Below, in pieces: positions 41,221-49,609 of a stretch of 64,000 nucleotides of DNA (the first letter of the stretch is position 1; each line of letters starts with the position of its first letter). This DNA is from Anaerolineales bacterium (GTDB taxonomy: Bacteria > Chloroflexota > Anaerolineae > Anaerolineales > UBA11579): NCBI GenBank assembly GCA_026129305.1, contig JAHCII010000007.1:1-64000 (forward strand). The letters are read 5' to 3'. The position numbers and the translations under genes were made by a program. The notes under the pieces were generated by a model that was not told the origin of the DNA, ran no database searches, and saw nothing but the letters and a program-made list of their open reading frames with translations.

Positions 41221-42267
41221 CTATTGCAAACTTACAATGAAGGCAATGATTTGCTGGATCTGCTCTTCGGTCAGGCGGACAGCAAAATCTTGCGGCATGA
41301 TGCCTGGCTGAAAGCCCTGTACGACCTGGGCATTGGGGTCCACGATCGACGTGTGCAAATACTCCAGGTCGGCGGTCACTACGCTGCCGTCAGACAGGCT
41401 CACTTCGTGACCAAACAACCCCAGCCAGGTGGGACCCACGCCGCTTTCTCCGGTCAAGGAGTGGCAGGCGGTGCAACCATAAGTGGTGGCCCAGCGCTGG
41501 CCGCATTGCTCGTCGCCCAGGTTGCAGTCGCCCGCATTTTCGGCCAACCAGGCGTCAAATTCGGCGGGGGTCACCACTTGCACATCCGCCAACATAGCGT
41601 AATGCAGCTGGCCACAAAGCTCGGCGCAGCGCACTTTATAGAGGCCTTCCAAATTCGGAGTAATGCGCAGCTCACGCACAAATTCATCCCCGCCGGGCAA
41701 GACATCCTGCTTGATGCGGAATTCCGGCACCCAGAAGGAGTGGATCACGTCAGCCGAGCGCATGCGCAGCAGCACCTGGCGGTCTTTGGGCAGCACCAAG
41801 GTGTCGGTGGAAACCGCCGTCAAAATCGTTTCGCCGGCTTCGGTCTGCACCTCGGCAGTATATTCAAAGCGCCAGACCCACTGGGAGGCGTACACATCCA
41901 CGGTGAGTGCGTTGGCGTCACGGCGCTCCACATCGGCCAGGGTGCTGGCGCCGATCACGGCCAGAATCAGCACGATCCCGATCGGAATGGCGGTCCAGAT
42001 GATCTCCAGCCGGTCATTGTGGGAGACGTACTTTCCGTCGCCGCGCTCGCCGCGCTTCCGGCGGAAGACGAAAACGCTGTAGAGTATGAAGACCGTGATG
42101 AGAGAAAAGAAAAAGGCAATCAGCCACCAGTGGATGTTAAACAACCAGTCCACAGTGATGGCTTGCTCGCTGGCCTGCAGGGGAAGGATGGGTGCGTTGG
42201 TCAGGAACAAGCCCAAGCCCAGCGTAGAGGCAACCACAAGCAGGCCGACGATAACAAAATGAACCAT
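41221..42267 (-). CDS. ctaC: Cytochrome c oxidase subunit II with fused cytochrome c (caa3-type)
   Basis: 348 residues: two membrane helices (5-22 and 46-68), then the CuA domain with His176 and CAELCGQLHYAM (Cys214, Glu216, Cys218, His222, Met225), then a fused cytochrome c domain with CTACH (265-269) and a likely Met ligand at 324 (GIMPQD). The fusion delivers electrons within the enzyme. The ATG at 42267 is preceded by GGAGGAG. First gene of the cox operon. Confidence 0.95.
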   Translation of the reverse strand: MVHFVIVGLLVVASTLGLGLFLTNAPILPLQASEQAITVDWLFNIHWWLIAFFFSLITVFILYSVFVFRRKRGERGDGKYVSHNDRLEIIWTAIPIGIVLILAVIGASTLADVERRDANALTVDVYASQWVWRFEYTAEVQTEAGETILTAVSTDTLVLPKDRQVLLRMRSADVIHSFWVPEFRIKQDVLPGGDEFVRELRITPNLEGLYKVRCAELCGQLHYAMLADVQVVTPAEFDAWLAENAGDCNLGDEQCGQRWATTYGCTACHSLTGESGVGPTWLGLFGHEVSLSDGSVVTADLEYLHTSIVDPNAQVVQGFQPGIMPQDFAVRLTEEQIQQIIAFIVSLQ

Positions 42268-42327
42268 GCGAATCTCCTCCGAGAATCCTCTCAGCCACAA
42301 GCCTTGCCGCTGCGAGCAGCAAAAATC

Positions 42328-42348
42328 GTGCAATTAAGCATATTGCAC
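42328..42348. promoter_or_regulatory. Inverted-repeat operator candidate of the cox operon
   Basis: GTGCAAT and ATTGCAC arms (7 bp, perfect) around a 7-nt spacer, located between the candidate promoter and ctaC, about 17-37 nt downstream of the expected start. A repressor or redox regulator site is inferred; I do not recognise the motif. Confidence 0.5.
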
Positions 42349-42371
42349 TTGTGCGGAAAGGTACGAAAGGC

Positions 42372-42404
42372 AGTATATCATAATTGGGCTTTAGGCAAAT
42401 CTTT
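42372..42404 (-). promoter_or_regulatory. Candidate promoter of the cox operon
   Basis: On the minus strand TATACT (42377-42372) is a good -10, preceded by ATTATGA. TTGCCT lies about 17 nt upstream as a weak -35. The transcript would start near 42365 and run to the ctaC ATG at 42267. Confidence 0.55.
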
Positions 42405-42409
42405 GGCGT

Positions 42410-42883
42410 TTAAGCCGCCCCCAAGCCCTCCAGCACGTCCAAGACCTTGGAACTATGCTTAGGTACGCTTACTTTTTCGAAGATTTTTGCTACCTTGCCT
42501 TCAGCATCGATGACGAAGGTGCTGCGCACGACGCCCCAATATTTGCGCCCATACATGGATTTTTCCTGCCAAACGCCGTACTGCTCGCAGACCGCATGCT
42601 GCGGGTCGGCCAGCAGCGGGAAGGGCAGGTCGTGCTTGGTCTTGAACTTCTGATGAGAAGCTTCGCTGTCCGGGCTGACGCCGAGGACCACGGCACCCTG
42701 GCTTTGGTAACGCTGGTAGCTGTCCCGGAAATCGCAGGCCTGCTGGGTGCAGCCGGGGGTGTCATCCTTGGGATAGAAGTAGAGCACGACAGTTTGGCCG
42801 CGATAGTCTGAAAGTTTGTGGGTTTTGCCGGTTTCGTCGTTCAAACTAAAGTCTGGGGCGGGTTGACCTTCTTTGATTGCCAT
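42410..42883 (-). CDS. bcp: Thioredoxin-dependent thiol peroxidase (Bcp/PrxQ)
   Basis: 157 residues. The peroxidatic Cys45 is in FYPKDDTPGCTQQAC and the resolving Cys50 lies five residues later, the atypical two-Cys arrangement of PrxQ/Bcp. QPAPDFSLND and WQEKSMYGRKYWGVVRSTFVID are also conserved. Cytoplasmic reduction of peroxides with thioredoxin. Same strand as the cox operon but likely a separate unit, since a promoter follows its stop. Confidence 0.94.
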   Translation of the reverse strand: MAIKEGQPAPDFSLNDETGKTHKLSDYRGQTVVLYFYPKDDTPGCTQQACDFRDSYQRYQSQGAVVLGVSPDSEASHQKFKTKHDLPFPLLADPQHAVCEQYGVWQEKSMYGRKYWGVVRSTFVIDAEGKVAKIFEKVSVPKHSSKVLDVLEGLGAA

Positions 42884-42967
42884 AAATCACCTGTATTTTT
42901 GCGAGTAGTGGATGGGTTCTTTCATTATAGCTAGGCATGCAAGGGACTGCCAGCGCCTGGCCTGCCC

Positions 42968-43885
42968 CTAGCGCGTCCAAAACGAATAGGCCAGCAAATA
43001 GCTGGCGGCAACGCTGAGCGCCACGGCGTTGAGCGTCAGCGCGCTCCAGTGCGGGCGCATACCGTCGCCAATGCGGCCCAGGTACCAAACCTGCATCAGG
43101 GCCAGCGGCAGGCTGAGCCAGGGCGGGAAGGCGATGGCAGCGGGCAGGCCGGCGACGAAGGCCGCCGCGAAGAGCGCGTACGCAATGAAGACACAGGCAT
43201 GGTGCATTTGCAGGCCGCGCTGCCAGCCCAAGCGCACCAACAGGGTTTGCTTATCCGCCTTCAGGTCGCTGGCATAGTCAGGGAATTCCAAGGCCAGCAT
43301 GGAGGCGAAGGTCAGCATGGTGAGCGGGAAGGTGCTGAGCGCCAACAGGCGATGCAGCTCGCCGGCCTGCAAGGCAAAACCGAGCGCCGGCAGCAGGTTG
43401 GCCAGCAGGACCACGGTGGTCAGCTCGCCGTAGCCGCTGCTGGCCAGGCGCACGGGCGGCACCGAGTAGAGCAGCGCCCCCAGGGCGATCAGCAAGAGGA
43501 GCAGGCTGACCAAGGGGGACACGACGCCCAGCAACAACAGCGTGAGGGTTACCAGGGCAGTCAGTGTCAGCATGCTGTAGGCGGCGGCCAGCGCCACCAC
43601 CGGGCGCAGTTGGCCCGGGCCAGCACCCAGCACGCCGCTGCCGCCGGAAAACGGGGTGCGCTGCGGGTTAAGCGCGTCGCCAGGGTAATCGAAGTACTCA
43701 TTAAGGTAGTGGGTGGCCAACTGCAGGCTGCTGACCCACAGCTGGCCCAGCAAGGCCAGGGTCCAATCGATGCTGACTCCCAGGTAGCGGGCAATGCCCA
43801 GACCCAAGGCGTAGTTCAGCACCCCGCCCAGCAAAAAAAGCGGTCGAGAGAGGCGCAGGAACAAAACCAGGGGATTGGCGCTCAT
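42968..43885 (-). CDS. UbiA-family prenyltransferase (MenA-like)
   Basis: 305 residues with about nine helices. The two Asp motifs are NEYFDYPGDALN and DYASDLKADKQTL. MenA transfers a polyprenyl chain to 1,4-dihydroxy-2-naphthoate in menaquinone synthesis; the GGSGVLGAG loop fits MenA better than CtaB. Other UbiA functions (chlorophyll or tocopherol) are possible. No other menaquinone genes adjoin it. It precedes the cupin-like gene on the same strand. Confidence 0.85.
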   Translation of the reverse strand: MSANPLVLFLRLSRPLFLLGGVLNYALGLGIARYLGVSIDWTLALLGQLWVSSLQLATHYLNEYFDYPGDALNPQRTPFSGGSGVLGAGPGQLRPVVALAAAYSMLTLTALVTLTLLLLGVVSPLVSLLLLLIALGALLYSVPPVRLASSGYGELTTVVLLANLLPALGFALQAGELHRLLALSTFPLTMLTFASMLALEFPDYASDLKADKQTLLVRLGWQRGLQMHHACVFIAYALFAAAFVAGLPAAIAFPPWLSLPLALMQVWYLGRIGDGMRPHWSALTLNAVALSVAASYLLAYSFWTR

Positions 43886-43889
43886 GGGC

Positions 43890-44261
43890 TTAGCCCGGCT
43901 GGTCAGCCGGGTGCGCTTCGCTGTGGGTGCTTAGCACCAGCAGGCGGGCCGGGCTGGCCGCCTGCAGAGTGCAGGCCACGCCAAACGGCAGCAGCAGACC
44001 CTGCGGCTGGGCGGCGTCCAGCGTCAGGCTGACTACCGCGCCGTGGGAGGGGGACTGCGGGCGGCGGTCCTCCAACTGCAGTTGGACTTGGCCATCCAGC
44101 GCGAAGCAGATGCGGTCGGCCTCGCCGCGCAGGCCGGCGTTGTGCACCTGGCCGGCCGCCAGGGTCAGCAGGTCCAGCCGGCCAAAGCGGCGCAGCAGGT
44201 GCTGCTGGTTGCTGAGCAGGCTCAGTTGACCGTCCGCGGCTTCCAGCGGGAAAAGCAGCAT
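43890..44261 (-). CDS. Small cupin-like protein
   Basis: 123 residues, a beta-rich single domain with the cupin pattern LLTLAAGQVHNAGLRGEADRICFALDGQVQLQLEDRRP...PFGVACTLQAASPARLLVLSTHSEA. The metal-binding His/Glu set is incomplete. dTDP-sugar isomerase-like WxcM/FdtA proteins are the closest type I can think of, but that is tentative. The ATG at 44261 is preferred because AGGA lies upstream; the frame is open for 26 more codons. Function unknown. Confidence 0.55.
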   Translation of the reverse strand: MLLFPLEAADGQLSLLSNQQHLLRRFGRLDLLTLAAGQVHNAGLRGEADRICFALDGQVQLQLEDRRPQSPSHGAVVSLTLDAAQPQGLLLPFGVACTLQAASPARLLVLSTHSEAHPADQPG

Positions 44262-44354
44262 ATCGTAAATTCCTGAGGGCATGCGCAGGATTATAACGGG
44301 CGGCGCAGGCCGGCGTTCCGTGTTACAAAGTGAGCTCAAATCTCAAGGAGTTGC

Positions 44355-45221
44355 ATGAATACCGGTCTTCTGTACATTACTACCGCATTGTTTTGGGGGC
44401 TAACCTGGCTGGCGATGAAGTTCCAGCTGGGTCAAGTGGCCCCCGAGTGGTCGGTGGTCTACCGTTTCCTCTTGGCGGCGGCGCTCTTCTTTATATATGC
44501 CTGGTGGCGCAAACTGAACCTGCGTTACAGCCTGCAGGCGCATGGTTTGATGGCCCTGCAGGGCATCCTGATGTTCGCCTTCAACTACATCCTGCTGTAT
44601 TTCGCCGGCTTCAGCCTGACCAGCGGCCTGGTGGCTCTACTGTTCTCCACGGTGGTGCTGTTCAATGTGCTGTTCGGTACGCTGATCTTGCGCAACCCTC
44701 TGCAGCCGCGCGTGCTGCTGGGCGCCCTGCTGGGCCTGGGCGGCCTGGCGCTGATCTTTGCGCCCGAGGTGCAGGGCGTGAACTTTGGCGGCGCCCAGCT
44801 GGGCGGCATTCTGCTGACCCTGGGCGGGGCGGCCTCGGTCTCGCTGGGGCAAATGACGGCGGTGCGTAACCAGCGCCACCAGATCCCGGTGGTGCAACTG
44901 AATGCGTACAGCATGCTGTACGGCGCCCTGTTCTGTGCGCTGGTGGCGCTGCTGCGCGGCGTGCCCCCCACCCTGGAGAGCGACCCGCGCTATGTGCTCT
45001 CGCTGCTGTACCTGGCCGTCTTCGGTTCAGTGTTCGCCTTTTGGATGTACTTGACCCTGCTGCAGCGCCTGGGCCCGGACCGGGCCGGCTATGTGACCGT
45101 GCTGGTGCCGCTGGTGGCGCTGGTGGTCTCGATCTTTTATGAAGGCCTGGAATTGGGCGCGCTGCAGTTGGGCGGCGTGGGCCTGGTCTTGCTGGGCAAT
45201 GCCCTGGCGCAGAGAAAATAG
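44355..45221 (+). CDS. EamA/DMT-family transporter
   Basis: 288 residues, ten hydrophobic helices in two EamA repeats: FWGLTWLAMKFQLGQVAPEWSVVYRFLLAAALFF, LVALLFSTVVLFNVLFGTLILRNPL and, in the second half, LTLGGAASVSLGQMTAVRNQRHQIPVVQLNAYSM through LVPLVALVVSIFYEGLELG. Substrate unknown. AAGGAG precedes the ATG. It shares the family but little detail with the transporter at 4381-5295. Confidence 0.88.
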   Translation: MNTGLLYITTALFWGLTWLAMKFQLGQVAPEWSVVYRFLLAAALFFIYAWWRKLNLRYSLQAHGLMALQGILMFAFNYILLYFAGFSLTSGLVALLFSTVVLFNVLFGTLILRNPLQPRVLLGALLGLGGLALIFAPEVQGVNFGGAQLGGILLTLGGAASVSLGQMTAVRNQRHQIPVVQLNAYSMLYGALFCALVALLRGVPPTLESDPRYVLSLLYLAVFGSVFAFWMYLTLLQRLGPDRAGYVTVLVPLVALVVSIFYEGLELGALQLGGVGLVLLGNALAQRK

Positions 45222-45227
45222 TTGTTT

Positions 45228-45440
45228 AGCGGATAGCTATTAGCAACTAGCTATTAGCCGACCAGAACATATATTGCCATCAACCCATAGTACGGGCGCA
45301 CGTACCCGTTATAACGCATGAAGAACGCGTAGTGGCCAGGCCTGTCCTGAGCGCAGCGAAGGGATGCCTTGTCTTCCGGATGTTGCGCCTTTAGCTGATA
45401 GCTATCAGCTATCAGCGATCAGCCGCTCTCGCCATCGCGT
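45228..45440. repeat. Dispersed short-period repeat region
   Basis: Between the EamA gene and the converging methyltransferase gene. It has gctattagcaactagctattagc (about 45236-45258), a cctgagcgcagcgaaggga tract near 45345 and ttagctgatagctatcagctatcagc (about 45390-45415). The gctatc/gatagc units match the tract at the end of malQ. No gene was seen in 45222-45526. Confidence 0.65.
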
Positions 45441-45526
45441 CGCCCGAGCGGGTACTTCAACCCTTACCTGGACGCCGGGAGCCTGACCAGCGCAGGGCTT
45501 TCGATGCCTTCTTCTGGATACAGCAC

Positions 45527-46027
45527 CTAGCGCCACAGCTTGGGCAGCCAACGCGGCACGCGCGCCTTATAGTCGCGATAACTCTGGCCGAAGCGCTGCT
45601 CCAGCCCCGGCTCCTCTGACCAGACAAAGTAGGCGTGGTTGATGAGCGCGAAGGCCAGCGCCCACAGGACCAAGGCTGGGCTGCGCAGCCAGAGCGCCTG
45701 GCCGGCCAGCATGGCGGCCACGCCGCTGATCATCGGGTTGCGCGTATAAGCGTAGGGGCCGGCGGCCACCAGCGCCTGGGTCGGGTCCCAGGGCGCCAAG
45801 GTGCCGCGGCCTACTCTGGCGAACAAGTAGATGCACCAACCCAGCAAGCTCAAGCCGGCCAGGAAGAGCAGCGCACCCAGGCCGCGCAACAACGGGGCGT
45901 TTGCCGCCAGGCCGCCGCATTGGTTGTACAGCAGATACGGTACAACCGCAGTGGCCATGAAAGGCAGCAGCAGGATGGAGAGCAGGTGGCGGAGGAGCAT
46001 GGTGGATCGCTCTGGTTTATCCTTCAT
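45527..46027 (-). CDS. Isoprenylcysteine-carboxyl-methyltransferase-like membrane protein
   Basis: 166 residues with about four hydrophobic helices. The ICMT/PEMT-like C-terminal signature is AAGPYAYTRNPMISGVAAMLAGQ...EEPGLEQRFGQSYRDYKARVPRWLP. These membrane methyltransferases use S-adenosylmethionine on lipid or isoprenyl substrates; bacterial substrates are mostly unknown. The start at 46027 is uncertain because AGGAGG touches the ATG; a second ATG lies at 46000. It follows the BMP-transporter operon at its 3' end. Confidence 0.75.
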   Translation of the reverse strand: MKDKPERSTMLLRHLLSILLLPFMATAVVPYLLYNQCGGLAANAPLLRGLGALLFLAGLSLLGWCIYLFARVGRGTLAPWDPTQALVAAGPYAYTRNPMISGVAAMLAGQALWLRSPALVLWALAFALINHAYFVWSEEPGLEQRFGQSYRDYKARVPRWLPKLWR

Positions 46028-46037
46028 CCTCCTGCCC

Positions 46038-47012
46038 TCACCCTTCTTTCAACTCCGCGCCCAACGCCGCGGGCGGGGCAGCCTGCATCAGCCCGCGCAA
46101 GGGCCGCTGCAGCGGCGCCGGCAGGCGGGCCAGCAGCTGGCCGCCCAGACGGCCGCTGACCACCAACAAGACCAGCAGCATCAGCAGCCAGGGCAGCGCA
46201 TTCAAGACCACCACGGACGATTCGCCCAGGCTGCGCTGCAAGACCACCGAGATCACTGAGCGGGTCGCCACAAAAAGCAGCACGCCCAGCGCGCCGCGCA
46301 GCGGAGACCAGCCGCCGAAGATGACGATGGCCAGGGCGATCCAGCCCAGGCCGCGGGTGTGGCCCTCGGCCCAGCCGATCTTGACGTCCAGCGAGTAGGC
46401 CGCGCCGGCCACGCCGACCAGCGCCCCGCCCAGCACCGCGTAGGCATAGCGCAGCTTGCGCACCGCCACGCCGCGGGCGAAGGCCGCCTCGGGTCGTTCG
46501 CCGGCGCTGCGCAGCGCCAGGCCGGGCCGCGAGTGAAAGATCCACCAGGTGCTGGCCAGGGTCAGTACCAGGGCGAAGTAGACCACCAAGTCCTGGTTGA
46601 ACACGATCGGCCCCAGCACTGGAATATCCTTCAACCATGGGATTGGCAGGCGCGGCACCCAGATGCCGGGCAGACGGGTGAAGTTCTGGCCCAGAAAGGC
46701 GCTCAGGCTGTCGCCCAGCAGGGTCAGCACGAAGCCGACGGCCACCTGGCTCTGGCGCAAGGCCAGGCTGCCGAAGGCCACGACCAAAGCCATCAAGGCC
46801 CCCACCCCAGCCCCGGCCAAAAAGCCCAGCAGCAGGCTATTGCTGACATAAGCGGCGGCAAAGCCCGCCATGGCGGAGAGCAGCAGGCTGCCGTCCAGCG
46901 AAAGGTTGACCACGCCGGCGCGCTCACTGAGCGTCTCGCCGCACACGGCGATGATCAGCGGCGAAGATTGCAAGACGATCGAGGCGGCGATGGCGATCCA
47001 GTTGGCATCCAT
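46038..47012 (-). CDS. ABC transporter permease of the BMP (nucleoside-type) family
   Basis: 324 residues with about eight helices and the conserved stretch AVCGETLSERAGVVNLSLDGSLLLSAM, typical of the second permease in nucleoside/simple-sugar BMP-type importers. Its ATG overlaps the stop of the other permease (ATGA). Last of four importer genes in the operon. Confidence 0.9.
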   Translation of the reverse strand: MDANWIAIAASIVLQSSPLIIAVCGETLSERAGVVNLSLDGSLLLSAMAGFAAAYVSNSLLLGFLAGAGVGALMALVVAFGSLALRQSQVAVGFVLTLLGDSLSAFLGQNFTRLPGIWVPRLPIPWLKDIPVLGPIVFNQDLVVYFALVLTLASTWWIFHSRPGLALRSAGERPEAAFARGVAVRKLRYAYAVLGGALVGVAGAAYSLDVKIGWAEGHTRGLGWIALAIVIFGGWSPLRGALGVLLFVATRSVISVVLQRSLGESSVVVLNALPWLLMLLVLLVVSGRLGGQLLARLPAPLQRPLRGLMQAAPPAALGAELKEG

Positions 47013-48076
47013 CAGCTTTGCCTCCCGGGCGTGCGCCGGGCGGAGCGCACTTCAGACCACCAGGTCTGCAAGACTTCCCGGTTGCCAAATAAGAGCACCA
47101 GCAGCACCATCACACCGGTGAGGATGTCACCCAGCGAAGAGTGCAGCTGAGTGCGCAGCTGCAGGACAATGCTGCCGCTCAATACTGACGCAAAAAAGAA
47201 GGCCACCAGCGGCGTCCAGAACAAACGGAAAGCAGCCAAGATCACAACCATCAACGCCAGGTAGCCGATGCCGCCGGAAATACTCTGGCGCAGGCTGTCG
47301 AACCAGCTGAGCACACGCAGCGCCCCACCCAGCCCGGCCAGCGCGCCGCAAAAGGCCATGGCCAGCAGTGTCTCCCGCCGGCTGGAGACGCCCAGCAGTC
47401 GCGCGGAGCGCGGGTTGCGGCCCAGCGCCTTGAGGCGCAGGCCCCAGCGGCTGTTGCGCAGCGCCAGCAGCACCAGGCCAAAGGCCAGCCCAGCCAGCGC
47501 TAGGGCCACCAGGCTGAAGCGCGTGCTGCCCACCAGGGGCAGCAGCGCATCGGCATGGAAGGGAGCTGTGCCGCGGAAGCTGCCGCCCTCGGGCGGCTGC
47601 CAGGGTCCCGAAATCATAAAATTGGTGAGGATCACCGCCAGGTTGTTGAGCGCCAGGCCGCCAAAGATCTCGTGCACGCCCCAACGCTTGAGCAGGCCGG
47701 CCAAGGCCGCCCACAGCGCGCCGGCGGCCATGGCGGCCAACACTTCGAGGCTGATCTGCAGCGGCGCGGGCAGTTGCAGCGAAAGCGCCACCCAACTGGC
47801 GCCGATGGCGCCTAGAATAAATTGCCCTTCAATGCCGATGTTCCACAGGCCGGCTCGAAAGCTGACCAGCAGACCCAAGGCGCTGAGCAGCAGCGGGATC
47901 CAAAACGCCACCGTGGTCAGCAGGCGATCCTGGCTGCCGAAGGCGCCCTGCCACATGGCGCTGAAGGCTTCAGCGGGAGAGGCGCCAAAGGCCACCAGCA
48001 GCAGGCTGGTGAGCAGCAGCGCCGCCAGCACCGGGGCCAGCGTCCACAACTGAGCCAGCCAGGCAGGGCGGGTCAC
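47012..48076 (-). CDS. ABC transporter permease of the BMP (nucleoside-type) family
   Basis: 354 residues with about ten helices. The motif FWIPLLLSALGLLVSFRAGLWNIGIEGQFILGAIG is the hallmark of the first permease of this family, and the cytoplasmic loop has RWGLRLKALGRNPRSARLLGVS. The start is GTG 48076, which overlaps the ATPase stop by four bases (GTGA); the longer open frame to 48265 is out of phase with the ATPase and not real. Forms the importer channel with the other permease. Confidence 0.9.
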   Translation of the reverse strand: MTRPAWLAQLWTLAPVLAALLLTSLLLVAFGASPAEAFSAMWQGAFGSQDRLLTTVAFWIPLLLSALGLLVSFRAGLWNIGIEGQFILGAIGASWVALSLQLPAPLQISLEVLAAMAAGALWAALAGLLKRWGVHEIFGGLALNNLAVILTNFMISGPWQPPEGGSFRGTAPFHADALLPLVGSTRFSLVALALAGLAFGLVLLALRNSRWGLRLKALGRNPRSARLLGVSSRRETLLAMAFCGALAGLGGALRVLSWFDSLRQSISGGIGYLALMVVILAAFRLFWTPLVAFFFASVLSGSIVLQLRTQLHSSLGDILTGVMVLLVLLFGNREVLQTWWSEVRSARRTPGRQS

Positions 48077-49533
48077 GCGCCGCCCCCGATCAGGTGGCCC
48101 AGTTCGTTCAAGCTGGTCTGGCGCGCGTCCAACAGGCGCGACATGCGCCCACCAGAGAAGACCGCGATGCGGTCGCTGCGCTCCAGGAGCTCGTCCAGAT
48201 CGGCGGAGAGGAACAGGATGGCGGCGCCCTCGCGGCGGCGCAGATCCAACTGCTGCCAGATCCAATCGCTGGAGCGCAGGTCCAGGCCGCGGGTGGGATG
48301 CTCGGCCAGGATCAGCTGTGCATCGTCGGGCAGCAGGCCAAACAGTACCCGCTGCTGGTTGCCGCCGGAGAGTTCCTCCACCCGGCTGCCGGGCCGGGCG
48401 ACGATCTGGTATTGCTTGATCTGCCGGCGGGTTTGGGCGCGGCTGGCGGCGCGGTCCACGAACAGGCCGTTCTGGCTGACCAGGGCCATGTGCTCCGCCA
48501 GGGTCATGCCGCTGACCAGGCCTTCTTCCAGGCGGCCGGCGGCCAGGTAATGCAGGCCCAGTTTGCGGGCGGCCAAATAGTCCAAGCGCGGCTGTCGCTG
48601 GCCCGCCAGGCGCAGCTCGCCGCCAGCCAGCGGCAGCAGGCCGGCGCAGGCCCGCAGCAGCAGTTCCTGCCCGTTGCCCTCCAGGCCGGCCAGACCCAGC
48701 ACTTCGCCGGCGTGCAGGCTGAGGTCCACGGGTTGCAGTGCCAGGCGCGGCGTGCGCACCACCAGGTCACGCAGTTCCAGTTGGGGGGTGCCCGCCACCG
48801 GGCGGGGCCGGGGGGCACGCCGGGGCAGTTCGGCGAACATCAGGTTCACCAACTTCCGGCTGGGGCAAGGCAGCTTGGCGCCGCCCACATAGTCGCCCTG
48901 GCGCAGCACGATCGCCTGGTCACACAGATCCTGCACTTCTTCCAGCTTGTGCGAGACCAAGATGAGGGTTTTGCGCTCTTTGCGGGCCAGGTCACGCAGG
49001 GAATTGAACAATACGCTCTTCTGCTCAGCGCTGATGCCGGTGGTCGGTTCGTCCAGGATCAGCAGCTGCGCGCCGCCCGAGAGCAGGCGCAGCAGTTCCA
49101 GCTGCTGGCGCTCGCCCAGGCTGAGGTCCTCGATGCGCTCGTGTGGGTGAACGTCAAAGCCATAGTGCTGGCCCAACTGGCGCAGCTGGTCTGCAGCGGT
49201 ACGACGCGGGATGGCCAGGCCGCCCGGTTGGCCGAGCAGATAATTCTCCAACACGGTGAAGGGCGGCACATCCAGCGGGTCCTGATAAAGCATGCCGATG
49301 CCGGCCGCCAGCGCATCCAGCGGGGAGCGGAATTGCTGCGGCACAGCATCGAGAAGGATGCGGCCGCTGTCCGGCGTTTGGTAGCCGGAGAGGATCTTCA
49401 TCAGCGTGCTTTTGCCCGCCCCGTTCTCGCCAAGCAGGCCGTAGATCCGCCCGGCTTCAAAAGTGAGGCTGATGCCCCGGTTGGCTTGCACTGGGCCAAA
49501 ACTTTTCGAGATCTTGTCGAGTTCTACGCGCAT
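48073..49533 (-). CDS. ABC transporter ATPase with two nucleotide-binding domains
   Basis: 486 residues, tandem NBDs like RbsA/NupO. NBD1: Walker A GENGAGKST, signature LSLGERQQ, Walker B LLILDEPT and switch His in LVSHKLEE. NBD2 has a degenerate P-loop GLEGNGQE, signature LSGGNQQ and a Walker B-like LILAEHPTRGLD in which Glu/His replace the usual Asp-Glu. One functional and one degenerate site is normal in this family. A terminator lies between it and the binding protein gene. Confidence 0.92.
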   Translation of the reverse strand: MRVELDKISKSFGPVQANRGISLTFEAGRIYGLLGENGAGKSTLMKILSGYQTPDSGRILLDAVPQQFRSPLDALAAGIGMLYQDPLDVPPFTVLENYLLGQPGGLAIPRRTAADQLRQLGQHYGFDVHPHERIEDLSLGERQQLELLRLLSGGAQLLILDEPTTGISAEQKSVLFNSLRDLARKERKTLILVSHKLEEVQDLCDQAIVLRQGDYVGGAKLPCPSRKLVNLMFAELPRRAPRPRPVAGTPQLELRDLVVRTPRLALQPVDLSLHAGEVLGLAGLEGNGQELLLRACAGLLPLAGGELRLAGQRQPRLDYLAARKLGLHYLAAGRLEEGLVSGMTLAEHMALVSQNGLFVDRAASRAQTRRQIKQYQIVARPGSRVEELSGGNQQRVLFGLLPDDAQLILAEHPTRGLDLRSSDWIWQQLDLRRREGAAILFLSADLDELLERSDRIAVFSGGRMSRLLDARQTSLNELGHLIGGGA

Positions 49534-49552
49534 GGCTTACCTGCACCTCAGC

Positions 49553-49598
49553 GGAAAGAAAAGCAGGCCTGAGGCTCAGTTGAGCCCCAGGCCTGCTT
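49553..49598 (-). terminator. Terminator between the binding-protein and ATPase genes
   Basis: On the minus strand AAGCAGGCCTG pairs with CAGGCCTGCTT, with GGCTCA/TGAGCC extending the stem, followed by TTTTCTTTCC. It is inside the operon and would let the binding protein be made in excess over the membrane subunits. Confidence 0.8.
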
Positions 49599-49609
49599 GG
49601 GGAAATGCG

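Noticed and set aside
47012-48265. Permease start at 48265 instead of 48076
   Set aside because: The extra 63 residues are out-of-frame translation of the ATPase gene; GTG 48076 overlaps the ATPase stop in the usual way.
48094-49572. A 492-codon plus-strand frame across the ABC ATPase
   Set aside because: Antisense shadow of the ATPase; the minus-strand frame has all Walker and signature motifs.
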